Shown here: piece by piece, positions 1 through 10,939 of the stretch
Position numbering within the stretch: the first letter of the stretch is position 1
How the letters are laid out: every line of letters starts with the position of its first letter
NCBI GenBank assembly: GCA_013397115.1
Contig: VWZW01004140.1
Coordinates: forward strand, 1,671,330 to 1,735,329
Source: Edolisoma coerulescens
Taxonomy: Eukaryota > Chordata > Aves > Passeriformes > Campephagidae
Direction of reading: 5' to 3'
Length of the DNA stretch: 64,000 nt
Notes under the pieces: generated by a model
What the model was told of the DNA's origin: nothing
Seen by the model: only the letters and a program-made list of their open reading frames with translations
The model's database searches: none
Made by a program: the position numbers and the translations under genes

Positions 1-958
1 GTTGCCCTTTACCTTTGGGAGTGTGTCTGTGGGTAGGTTTTGTTCCTGATTTTGGACTTGTGGCTCATAGGGTCCATGATCGGGGGGGTTTCAGTCCCTG
101 TGCAGCATTTCCAAAGCAGAGCTGGATTTGTTGGCTATTTTTGCTATTTTTATCTGCCAGAGAGCCTCTGTAGCCTTTTTACTTTGGAGTACTTATGATC
201 CACAATATGCTTGGAGATTACCTGTGTGCCTCCTGAGACTTAGAAAAGACCAAAAAATAATGTTTAAAATTTTGTGGGAGGAGCTGGAGGTTCTCTCTCC
301 GAAATTTCAGAACCCAGCAGTGAGGAGTGAGTGTGTGTCCCTGGGCCTTTCCAGCACCTGTAGCCATCACAGCCCCAGGAACATCAGCAAAAGGCTTCCT
401 CAGGTACTGGTGGATCACAGTGATCCATGACCCTGGATGGTGCTTGGTGCTGTCCTTACCACCTTTGTAGCACCTTCTCTGTGTTCCTCACTGCTCTCCT
501 GCTCTTTGCATCCAGCTGGGGAAAGCACTGCCTGATTTACCATTTGTTCATCAATAGGAGATCCCTTTTTAGTTCAAAAGCCTGATTGTTTACCACAGCA
601 TTTCACAATTCCCCTCATAATTTGCCTAGAAATTAGACTGTGCATGCATAGCAGGAAGCCAAAAGCATCTGCCCTGCTGTTAACACAAGAGCCCACTCCC
701 ACAGCAGATAAGAGCTCCAACAGGAAATAAATCCAGAAGATTTATCAAGAAGGCTGCACGGGGAGAGGGCTGAAGGCAACGTCCCCTGGAAAGGAGAGGG
801 TCTGAGAGTCCTTTTGGCAGAGCAAGTGAACACTTCACTTGCACCCTGACTTTATTTTGCTTTCCCGAGCTTGTGGCAGGATGCAGCAGGCTGTGCAGTG
901 GGCACGGGGAGAGGTGACCTGGCTGCAGCCTCACTGTGAGCCCCAGCACCCACCCCAG

Positions 959-1027
959 CTGGCCAGGGAACTGGTGTCTGGCCAGGGAACTGGTGTCTGA
1001 CCGGCCAGGTAACTGGTGTCTGGCCGG
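959..1027. repeat. Minisatellite, 19-bp unit, about 3.5 copies
   Basis: Two identical 19-base units (959-977 and 978-996, CTGGCCAGGGAACTGGTGT) are followed by a 23-base variant with a 4-base insertion (997-1019) and a partial fourth unit (1020-1027). It lies in a locally GC-rich stretch. The identity of the first two units suggests a recent duplication. Overlapping open frames on the minus strand only reflect the repeat's lack of stops. Confidence 0.85.
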
Positions 1028-2744
1028 TTTCCTGGCTGCTTCCTGCAGCCCGGGTCTCTGTGAGAGGTTCTGTGAGGCTGGCAGCAGTGGGCAGAGCAGG
1101 TAAAGACTCTAGGAAGTTTCCTGCAGCTCTCATAAGAAAACAAGCAGGAGTTTTCTTGCCCCACGTTACCTCCAGACCATCGTGCACCATCAGTAACACC
1201 ATGGGAAACCTCCTTCAAACACTGTGTTGAGCTCTTTGATGTATTTCTCCCTGCTGCCTTCGTGCTGCTTTTCCCCACACACGGAGAGCTCCTTCAGTCC
1301 TTGCCAAGCACTCAGGTTCCTCCATCGCTTCCCAGGGACACCTCTTGGGCTGCATGGTTTGACTTCTAATCGAGCTCAGCATGTGGCTGTGTTTTGGTGG
1401 CAGCTCCTCCAGCCTTGGCAGCCTCTTTCTGTGCAGATTCTCAATTCCTCTGGGATCCTTTGGGTGGAAAACCCTGCTCCAGCCTCCATGCTCAGCCCAC
1501 ACGACACAGGACACAACCTTCCAGTGCAGCAGATCCCTTCTGGAAGCACCACAGCACCACGTGAGCTGCCTAGGGAAGCACAGGGAAAGCACATCTGTGC
1601 TCACCCAGTGTGGCACAAAATAATAGAGAGGGGAGAAAAGATGCAGTCTGAATATTATGCCTGAATTTTCTATTATTACTGTATCACTGTGTCAAAATTG
1701 AAAGCAGTGTAAGATTTCTCAAGAGGAGCCATCCATAATGCATTGCAGAGCTGTGTGTAGGTGTTTTATGAAATGTATTTTATTCAAACCAGTATATACA
1801 ACACTAACATTATTGAAAGAAATTGAAGGCCCAGTCTTCTCTCCTTAAAATATTCATTATTCATGTTATAGTCCTTTAACAAAAACTAAAGCCAAATACA
1901 TATTCAATTTATTTTTTCCCCATTCAGACTTACATGCTATTCATCTCTAGTGTCCAATGGAGATGAAATGTCTTCTTGTTATTCCTGTATTAGCTTCTGA
2001 CAGTTCAATTTCTCTGAGTGCTGTGCTTGAGACAACGCTTAACAAATAGCCATAGAGGTAATTGCTCTGGTCCAAATTTCTTGCCAAATCTTTTAGATCT
2101 GATGTAGATCAGAGGCAGTGGAATGTTGACACATTCCGATTCAGCCCTGGCAGCTGCCTCTGTGAGGCCTTTCCTTCTGATAAATATTATTAGAATAACT
2201 TTCAACATATGCAGTTTCCGTTGCTTCCAAATCAGACCTTGCCAATGTATTGTGCCAGAAATGCTCTGCAGCCTTGTTTCTGTCTTCGTTTTGCATTCAC
2301 AGGAATTATGAGGGTACCCAGTGGGTTTAAATTGCTGTTTCTTTTCAGGTGACTTCTTGGAAGAGAGATCATCTCAGCAGCTCCTATAACTCCTCAGCAC
2401 TCTGAACACCCAAGGAGTGCTGTTCAAAATACGTTGTGCAATGACTTCATCCCCCAGCAGTTCAAGGCTATCCTTCACAGTGTGCTTTTCCTGATGAGAT
2501 TTAAGGGACTCATTTGACAAATTCCCTCCTGGAAATCTGTTTCTCGCTTTACTTTTTTTTTTTTGCCTCTCAAGCATATTTCAGCCCAAACTTCTTCACG
2601 AGGTATTTCTGTTGAGAGCAGCAGTTTGAGGTGCTGGGCAAGACTGGGAGTCTCCTGGGCAGAGCACTATGTGTTCAGACAGCCAAAGCTGCCCTTCCCT
2701 GGGTTAAAATCTGAGAAAATAAAGAAATTCAACAGGAGAGAAAG

Positions 2745-2820
2745 GAAATTTCACAGCTTTGGGGCAGGGAAACTGAGGCAGGGAGAGATTAAGGGCCACG
2801 GTTCTCAAGTTGCATTTAGA
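2745..2820 (-). repeat. Possible MIR/CORE-SINE remnant, reverse orientation
   Basis: The stretch around 2766-2796 (GGGAAACTGAGGCAGGGAGA, followed by a TTAAG-type word) matches the reverse complement of the best-conserved part of MIR, which in forward sense reads as a CTTAACCTCTCTG...CCTCAGTTTCC pattern. Only this core is convincing and the ends are guessed. Old amniote MIRs do survive in birds at low copy number. Chance similarity or an L2 3' end are alternatives. Confidence 0.4.
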
Positions 2821-3321
2821 ATTCTAAGCTGCCTAATTATTTCTTTTAATGGTATCTAAATTATTTCTTTCTTAATGGTGACTAAATTATTTTCAGGATC
2901 TAGGACTCCAGTGGGCCATTTGTCTCGGGAGGCTTCTAGGAGAGGTGCAGTGTCACAGTGAGTCCTCAGTTTTAATCACAGGCTCATTAGCCCTGCTGCA
3001 GACTGCCATAATTTTGCTTTGTCCCCTTCAGTGGGATTTTGTGTTCCAGAAGATTTTGTCTGTGATGAGCTACTATTGATTTTTCCAGGATACAATTAAT
3101 CTTGCAAGCACTTTTAAAATAAATAAAAAAAATCCTCTGGATTATAAACACATGTCTGTGCCTTTGTACCACTGAAATCCAAGCTGAAAATGCTCTGTCT
3201 CCTACCCAGCCCCTCTCCCTCCCCTTTCCCTTTGCTAGGCGTACCTACATCTATCAAATAAACACAACAAACCCTCTGGCAGCAAGGGCTTAATTACAGG
3301 ATCTCCAAAGGGGCAGGAAGG

Positions 3322-3372
3322 CAAAAAGAGACAGAAAGACAAAAAAGAGACAGAAAGATAAAAGGAGACACA
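3322..3372. repeat. Purine-rich imperfect tandem repeat, 18-19 bp unit
   Basis: A unit built from a run of A, GAGACAG and AAAGA occurs about 2.7 times with small length changes in the A run. It is a simple-sequence-like repeat that is purine-only over most of its length on the plus strand. No gene is associated with it. Confidence 0.7.
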
Positions 3373-5117
3373 CTCCTGGGCTGCCCTTGCTCTGCTGGCC
3401 CAGCCCTGGGTGCTGTACAGGAGTGGTGTTCACTGTGCAGAGCTGACAGTGCCTTCAGTGCTGATGGCACCTGGTGGGGAGCTGGATAGGATGAAGAAAA
3501 AATACTTTTCCACTGGGAACAGAAGTTGCAGAGGTGTAGCACTTACCCCCAGGGTCTGGAAAAAGCAGCTAATGCCTGTCCCAGAGCACCAGTGAGGAGG
3601 ACTCTGCTTTTGGCGGGGCTCTCAGTGCCCTTGTCTATGCTAAATTTTATTTGCTCACAAGTCCAAAGCCAGAATCTTGCTTTTCCTCCCTGCTTCAGTC
3701 TAAAAGTGAGTAGCAGAAATGTCTGTCTTGAATTGCAATGCAAATATTAAACTTGTACATAAAAACCAGAGCTGGTGGGCAAAGCGTTAATGTACCTGGG
3801 CTGAGAACGAGTGTCCCTTGCATTCACACACCAAAGTAATGCCCGTACAACAACAGTGGTGCAGACCCTTTGTGGTCTTCTTTCCCCAAAAATGATCTGA
3901 GGACTTCTCTAGTCCCCTCTATGAAGCAGCAATGCCATTATGGTTCCCAGTTGCTGTCAGGCTCTGTTGTCACTCGAGTGGTGCCGGGCTTTAGCAAACG
4001 TTGCATTGCATCTGTTACAGCTGGAGGGAAAAAATGTTGGGTTTTTTAATAGAAAAAAGATACTATGTGAATATAATGTATTCCATCCATTTTTTCAACT
4101 ACTAAAAATCAGTGGGATACACAAAACTGGGTGGAAGTTTCGTCCTTAGCTGTTGGTTTTTTTCCCCAGAAAGTCTATGGAATTTTTGAGTCTGACACCC
4201 TTGGGAAAGTCTGCTCAGAGCTGCAGTAAGGGTTCATTTGTACAAGACCAAATGTATCTTCTAAATCTGTCTGTCTGCAAGGAAGTAAAGCTTTAAAAAA
4301 TAATTAAGATTTCCTACAAGTGCCTCATTCACAATAGAATTTCATAATATAGTTACATTAAGAGGAAATGAATGCCTCTCATTTGAGGCTATTACCACAA
4401 ATGAATTAAATGAGCAGATACCTTTTGGAGACTGGCTTTAAAATCTGGGTTCCCCTCCCAAATGGAGCAGTTCCAAAATACTCTGTTAGTGCCATGGCAC
4501 ACGAACAAGGTGTGCAGTACCCAGGTTCTGGTGGCCAGGTCAGGAAGACACCACTCCACATTTAATGAGTGTGTGCTGGTACAGCCTACACCTCATTACC
4601 AGCAGCTCTTGGCAGGGGGGAAGCAGCGACTTTATGGCACAATAAACCAAATGAAAAGATGTTGGTTTTGAAATAACAAAACCTGGAGTGGTCCCAACAG
4701 CTCCCAACCTGACCCTCCTGAAATCAAGAGAAGATGAGCACTGAGCAGATGTCCTGGCTGGGATGTGCACGACTGGATCGGCTGCTCTCTTGGCTCTATT
4801 TCTTCTCCAATAAGCTGTTCTGAAAAGCAGGTGGATAAATAGTGCATTGAATCAGCTACACCTGATTGTCTTGGCTAAATATATTTACTGAATCACACAA
4901 GTGGAGTAGTGTTGGTAGTTGAGCTGGTATGAATTACTCTGTATTTAATGAGAATATTTTGCTTTTTCTCTGAGGATCCCAAAGCTGCATAGTTAGGGAA
5001 CCTTTTTTTTTTTTAACTTAATCTCAAATATCAATCCTGTTTCTCAGCAAGCCAAAATCCCATCCAGAGAAAGGTAATGGCTGCTCTCAGTTCACCCCTG
5101 GAGGGATAAAAAACCAT

Positions 5118-5233
5118 GTGGATGTGGCACTATATGGGGACATGGTTTAGTGGGGGCCTTGGCAGTGCGGGGGAGTGGTTGGACTTGATGCTCTCAAAGT
5201 CCTTTTCCAACCTAAATGATTTGATGATTCAAA
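5118..5233 (+). mobile_element. CR1 LINE fragment, 3' end
   Basis: This is a 5'-truncated CR1 retrotransposon copy in plus orientation. It shows the typical order of 3'-end words: GGGGACATGGTTTAGTGGGGGCC, then TTGGACTTGATG, then a CTTTTCCAACCTAAATGAT tail. This version of the tail belongs to an older group than the copies carrying the GGAAGGTGTCCCTG word elsewhere in the window. No reverse transcriptase coding part remains. Truncation from the 5' side is normal for CR1 insertion. Confidence 0.85.
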
Positions 5234-5239
5234 TACAAA

Positions 5240-8200
5240 CAAACCCTGTTATTTCTCTCCTGGCTTGCTGGAGCCTGCTCCAAGCAGCCCAGCACTTCTG
5301 GGGAGCAGGGCGGCCAAAGCTGGAACTCAGTTTGTTCAGAACACTGGAGTTTGTAAGAGTAGCTCAGTTGTTTTGCAATAAATTCTTTCAGTTTAAAAAT
5401 TAATACCCAGAGTAAATACCTCCTTATGCACTTCTCCTTTGTGTGCAACCCATCAACTTCAGGATTTATAACCTTCTTAACAATTAATATCCAATCTCCT
5501 TGCAGTAGCTTCTCATTATAGTCGGCTTTTGTCTTCATACCTGAAGGTTTTTTAAATGCCATTTGCTGGGTGTTCTATGATTTCCTGATAAAAGACATTA
5601 AGCCTGAATCTTGCCACTATTTCTGCAAGGTGATCACTGTATTTCAGCCCCGTGCTTTGATATTGCCATTAATGCACAAAAGCAATGTTGATTCCTTAGC
5701 TGTGCCTGCTCAACGCACAGAGGAAGGCTTTTCAAACAAAGGCCAAATAAATAAGTAAAATACAGGTTGACATGGAGACCAGTTTATTAGCTCCTCAGTA
5801 AGTGCATCTGTAAATAAATCTGTCTCTTGTGTTCTCTTAATATTTGAAACAAGATGATGCAGAGAAGGGCACAGAGCCCTCAGCCCCGTGAGGCTTGACT
5901 GCTGCACAGCCATAAAATAGAATAAAATAAATATATAGCTGCTGCTTCTCACTTCAAGGATAAACTGTGTGAAAAGGTACATAAGGGCCTGCAATCAGCC
6001 TTAATCAGATTTAAATAATAAAATAAAAAAACCCCACAAACATCCAGACAACCTACTTGTGTATAACTGATCTGCTTGATTGGTGAGAATTATGGGCAGT
6101 AATCATATTATCATTTCCATTAGATTTTTCTCTTCCACAGTTTTTATAACTCAAGTGATTCATCTAGCAGATGAATGTACAGACACAGACAAATACTTCA
6201 AAATGGCTTTTCGGAGCTGTTTATGTTTAATTTGTCACACAACAAGTTCTTCTCCACTAATTTTCCAAGAGCTGGAGTTGTTATTACCAGCACAAAGGCA
6301 TAAAGAATGCCAGGGCCATGAGCTGACAGGGAAGGAAAAGCCAGGAGTGGGAAGAGGAGGGTAGGAAACAGCAGTGTCTGCAGAGCCTGCTGAAGGAAGG
6401 GTGCAGTGGGAGAGGACACGAAAGGGAAGAATCGTTCTGAAGGTAGAGGGATCAGGCTTTTCACAGCTGGGAAAATGGGAAGGGTCTGGCACAGAGGAGG
6501 AAATGACAGCAGAGGCCTCGCTCAGAAGTCCAGCTGGGCAGGGGACTCAAAGGTGCCTCAGCTGCCAAAACTTGAGGGTCACATCATATGTCACTGGGAA
6601 GATCAACTCCCCAGACTGGCAACAAAACCACTGCTTTTATCCAGAACCTTGAAAGCTGAAGCCAGTGATGATCCCTTGCACCTCAGAGAGGGGGGAAGCT
6701 TGACAAGTGGAAACAAACATTTCATTCTCTTTTGTGTGAAAAATTCCTAGAGCATTATTAATTTCTGATGATAACTTGCAATCAGCAGAACTCATTCATT
6801 TTTTAAGTTTCACTTAGTTGCCGTGAATGGATCTGTTTCTCAGCTGGGTGGCTGCATTCATTTTGCAATAATGGTATTTGTTTGACATCTGAGAAATTAA
6901 CAATGCAAATGCCTCCGTGTCTTCGCAGCACATTTAAAATAAAATATCTTCTCGCGCTGAATTGATGGCATGACTGTAAAAAGGGCTCCAGAACAGTCAA
7001 AACATTTTTCAAAACCCATTATAATGTGAAGCACTCGCATGTGATGGGATTGTCTCTTGGAGCCAGGCTCTATCCACACTGCCCAGAGAAAGGGAAGCCT
7101 GGGAATCATTGTGTGACTCTGTGGAATGGTTTTATCCCTGCTCCTAGGGCTCCTGGGGCAGTAGGGGATGCAAGCCCATGGAATCCTGGGCACTTTGAGG
7201 GTCTTCCACTGTTCCACCTCATGGTTCAGATTCTTGCTAATGCAAGAGGTACTCTGACAATAAATGTGGTGGGGTTTACACTCAAGTTTAACAAACAGAA
7301 GTCTAGAAATGTTCAATACTAGAAGTGGAAAAGACAAGAAGAAGAATAAAAAGTGAATTGCAGGCATTGTGCCTACAAAAAATCTAATTATTTTTAATCC
7401 AATGTAATTTTTTGTTTTATTTTGGTGGTGGAGGCTGAATGGTGTCTGCTAGTACAGAGAATTAATAATGCATTACATTGCTGCCCTGGCTGACAGGAAG
7501 ATACAATTCCTGCTGCACATCTTTCGGTTGACCTCCTGTTCCTATAACCCATTTATGCCTGCTCATTTCTGTATTTTCTTTGGTTCATAACCAGAAGGAA
7601 AGCCCTTTCTTTACAAGTCATTGATAAATTGTCATTTACAGGAGGCAATAACTTCCTTAAAAATTTGCATAATGTTTGTGCTGGTCATTTAGGGCTGCTG
7701 CATATTATATTAAACCTTAAATGGCACGGTTTTATTATGCATTAAGCCTCAAATAGCATTACAAACCCACCAGCCTCACTGGAATATTTTCTATTTCCTG
7801 AAATTTAATTGTGTTGCAAACCAAGGCAGCTCATAAAGCTTCAATAAGTCTCATTACTAAATTGGGACGTTGCACTGGCAGTTTCAGATCACTTACATTC
7901 AATAAAATGGACACATGGTACTGCCAGCAGGCCTTCAAGGGCCGAGGCCATGGGAAAGGGCTTCAGAGACAGACTGAGGAGCAGCTCAGCTTGAAGAGTG
8001 GTTTAAAGCCTGGCTTTAGATCTTCCTTCTGCCTCACAAGCTCTGGCACTGGCACCAGCCCATTCATATCTGTATATGTGTAAATATAAAATAAGGATGC
8101 AGCTTCCAGAGACATCAGATTTCCCCCAGGAGGTTCCCTTGGGGCAGAGGCACAAACCCAGCTGTAGGATGGAGCTAGAGCTGGCACGAGACAGCTCTTG

Positions 8201-10855
8201 TCAGGGTGAGGAGGGGGAAAGAGGCCGTTGGGGAATTGCTTCTCCTTCCCTGTGAACGTGGGTCACTGGGGCCAGTAAATCAAGCGAGGCCACCACTGAT
8301 TGCTGATGTCACCCAAACCTACTCTAGGAGCCATTGAGTCAATTGAAAGTCTCTCATGGGTAGCAGATGGCTTTGAGTTGGAGCCCAAGGTCAGGTTTAG
8401 CTGAAGTTCACCTGGCAGTGTGATTTGTACTCATGGAAGTAGCTGGCCTCAATAACAAGTGCTGGACTGTCATGGCCCAGCTCACTGCTTAAATTAACTT
8501 GCTCAGCTGGACTTTCAAATAAAGCTGTTTTAAGAATGCAGCGTAGCATGGAAAGCAATTTGTTTCCCTAAGATTTAGTACAAAATGCCTACCTTGATTT
8601 GGATTCTAGAGAAGGCAGCAACTGGGAAAGTGGGTAATTTGAAACTTAACATATTTCTCCTCCCTAAGATGGGATCCCATTAAAACAAGGTGCAAAGTGC
8701 TACTAATTTGTCAATCATTCCTCGTGTAATTTTATTTCTCCAAGTAAATTGCTGGGGAGAGTGTTTCCTTTTTCCTTCATCTCCTTTCCCTGCACCGTTC
8801 GTTTGACTGGATCCCTGTTGAGGCAGCAAAGCAGCATCCCACACCCACCTTCCCTCATCTCCCATCGCTGCAGCTGCTGCTTCCAGATGACATCTTGCTC
8901 CTGCCATCTGCAGAATAGCTGTGTGAGACAGGGTGAGGAGCAAAGGACAGCTCAATGAGCCTTTCATCCAAAAGACAAACTCCCATTTGTATCCACAGCT
9001 AAAATAGCCATGGCAGGGGAAGGAGTGGGAGTATCCAAATACCTCTGAGAAAAACTGGTTCTGCTGATATTTCCCAAGAAGTACCAGAAATGGCACGAGG
9101 CAGCCTTTTCTTGTGGACTTTCCCCCTCATGTCTGCAGCAAAAAATGTTCAGGTAGGTTTCTGATTTAGAGCTATCAGAAGTCTACACAAACCCCAAGCA
9201 AAACACATCAGTTCTTGGAGTTTGTCAAAAAAATGCTTAGATTTACATCAATTTCATTGAGCAGTTTAGAAAGGTTCATAAAATCTTGAGCCTAAGTTTC
9301 AGGGCTGCATTCCATGCGAGCTGTTCAGGGGGATACAGACACTGATCTGCTCCCTTCAACACCAGCTTGTGTCAAACAACGCTGGATGAAGCTCGGGGTC
9401 ATGTCAAGCTACTCAGGGAAAACCTGTGCTAAGCAACGCTGCTTTCCAGCTCAGACAAACAAATGTAAGGAGTGTTTAACTGATCCACCCTCTGGAATTG
9501 CAAGACATCAGCCTCCAGTAATGTGTAATTGTGTGAGAAGGTGTTTACCCACAGCTCGATCATAAATTCTGCTCGGAATTTCAATGTACCTGGGTGTTAT
9601 TTACAATTCCAGACCTCTAAGCCAAGCATGATAGCAGCTGTCTTCTCTCAGCTGCAGGAGCCTTGGCTTTGTTGCAGTGGATTGATTTCTCTCTGAGAGT
9701 GGCCAGCACCAGCTCGGGGTTAAAATGCCCCAGTCTGCTACTATAGAAACAGGTATGTGATGCTACAAAGGGAGGGATGCAAAAACTGGAGGTGAAAGAG
9801 CAAGGCAAGCTCCTTCCGAAAATCGTATTCTTTTTATACTCCTTTATAGCCCAAGCTTTGTGTACTCTGCTGAGTACATCGGTGAGATGCAGAGCAAGAA
9901 TCACCCTAAAAGTTCAGCGCCACGTTTGACTCCTCGATCTCTCGGCTGTGGTGGTGGGGTGTCACTGGCTGATTCCACTCTGCAAATCTTGTCATAAACT
10001 CAGTACCATTAATGCCCTGGACTGACCCCATGTTTCTTGGCTTATGAGGTATTCAAAAAGGGCTCTAATCAGTCAGTGCCACACTCTTCAGACTTAATCC
10101 CTGCCCCAGAGAGTTCCTGCCTGCTCCCTGCCTGGGGCAGGTGGATGAGGAGCATGGAGATGTACTAAGAAGCTTTTACATGGCACCATGAATGCTCTTT
10201 ACTCATAAAATACCATGGTTTTTTGAGAGAAGAAGCAGAAAAAAATGTAGTGATGTTGAATCACTAGAATCCCAGACTAATTTCCCTAATTCTCCTCCTT
10301 TTTAGAAGATGCTTGCTTCCTCCATAAGCCAGCATTTATCAAGGAAATGTAGACTTTTAGGCTGGTAAATTTGCCACAAAAGGGCAAGCTTGATTCTCCC
10401 CTTTACCTCTCCCATTCTTCGCCATTTCCTTGGGGAAAGACAAGTCTCAAGGGAATTCCTCCCAGCTGCTGCCCGTCCATAACCTGTTGGCATAAACTCC
10501 TGCACACACCAAAGACAACAGCTCTGCGGAGGAAGGAGCCACACTCCATCGTGCAGAAACCATTTCTGCAGCAGGAACTACAACATAACCTCATTTTCAG
10601 CCATTGGATTTACCCTGCAACTCTGGCAGAGAAGGGAAAAGAGAGAGAGAAGGGGGAGAAAAAACCTCAAGCTTTGATTTTTAAAATGAGCAAATTGATG
10701 TGGAAGTCACAGATGGTGAATAAATATGGGGCACAGAATTGTCATTTGGCAGCCAGTTCTCCTGACCAATTTAAGAGGGATATGCTGTTATCTAGTTTGG
10801 TTCAGGGAAAATATATTCTGAGCAGCAGTTAGCCATTTAACAGGCTTCATTGTTT
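5240..10855. other. Non-coding stretch, no gene recognised
   Basis: No coding exon is supported here. Open frames stay below about 160 residues, overlap on both strands and match nothing I recognise. The AT-rich block 7380-7800 has the composition and word content of a conserved non-coding element and is listed separately. A splice-donor-like CAG/GTAGGT occurs near 9131, but the nearest good acceptor leaves only about 14 bases, so I do not call an exon. Confidence 0.55.
7380..7800. promoter_or_regulatory. Possible conserved non-coding element (AT-rich)
   Basis: This 420-base block is AT-rich, has no clear repeat and no long open frame, and is dense in homeobox/POU-like words such as ATTAATAATGCATTAC near 7461 and TTATGCATTAAG near 7733. 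Blocks like this next to developmental genes are often deeply conserved enhancers. That reading is inference from composition only and I cannot align it. Confidence 0.25.
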
Positions 10856-10860
10856 CATAA

Positions 10861-10933
10861 AATATATTTGGGTTTGATACAAACACAATTAATTCAGCTT
10901 TCTAATATTGTGTTTGAACCAAATCCAAAATAT
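10861..10933. other. Long imperfect hairpin (inverted repeat)
   Basis: Arms 10867-10889 and 10907-10929 are 23 bases each and separated by 17 bases. Paired by hand they give 20 Watson-Crick pairs, one G-T wobble and two mismatches, and weaker pairing extends outward. The shape (about 22 paired bases, small internal mismatches, loop under 20) is that of a microRNA precursor. It could instead be a remnant of a palindromic transposon or an ancient conserved palindromic repeat. I recognise no known mature microRNA in either arm, and the two strands fold almost equally well. Confidence 0.4.
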
Positions 10934-10939
10934 GTGCTG

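Larger units (their letters stand above)
1..5110. other. Non-coding stretch, no gene recognised
   Basis: I find no gene in this stretch. Open frames are short, overlap on both strands and resemble no family I know. It holds a 19-bp minisatellite at 959-1027, a possible MIR remnant at 2745-2820, a 12-base T tract at 2553-2564, an A/G-rich repeat at 3322-3372, and an AT-rich block at 1660-2330 that has the look of a conserved non-coding element. A short perfect palindrome (7-bp arms around one base) sits at 411-425. The rest shows nothing I can name. Confidence 0.6.

Noticed and set aside
3640..3712. Donor-like AAAA/GTGAGT near 3704 with a pyrimidine-rich acceptor upstream
   Set aside because: The enclosed segment would be only a few bases long, and no open frame or conservation argument supports it.
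9123..9140. CAG/GTAGGT splice donor
   Set aside because: The best acceptor upstream leaves an exon of about 14 bases; no other support.
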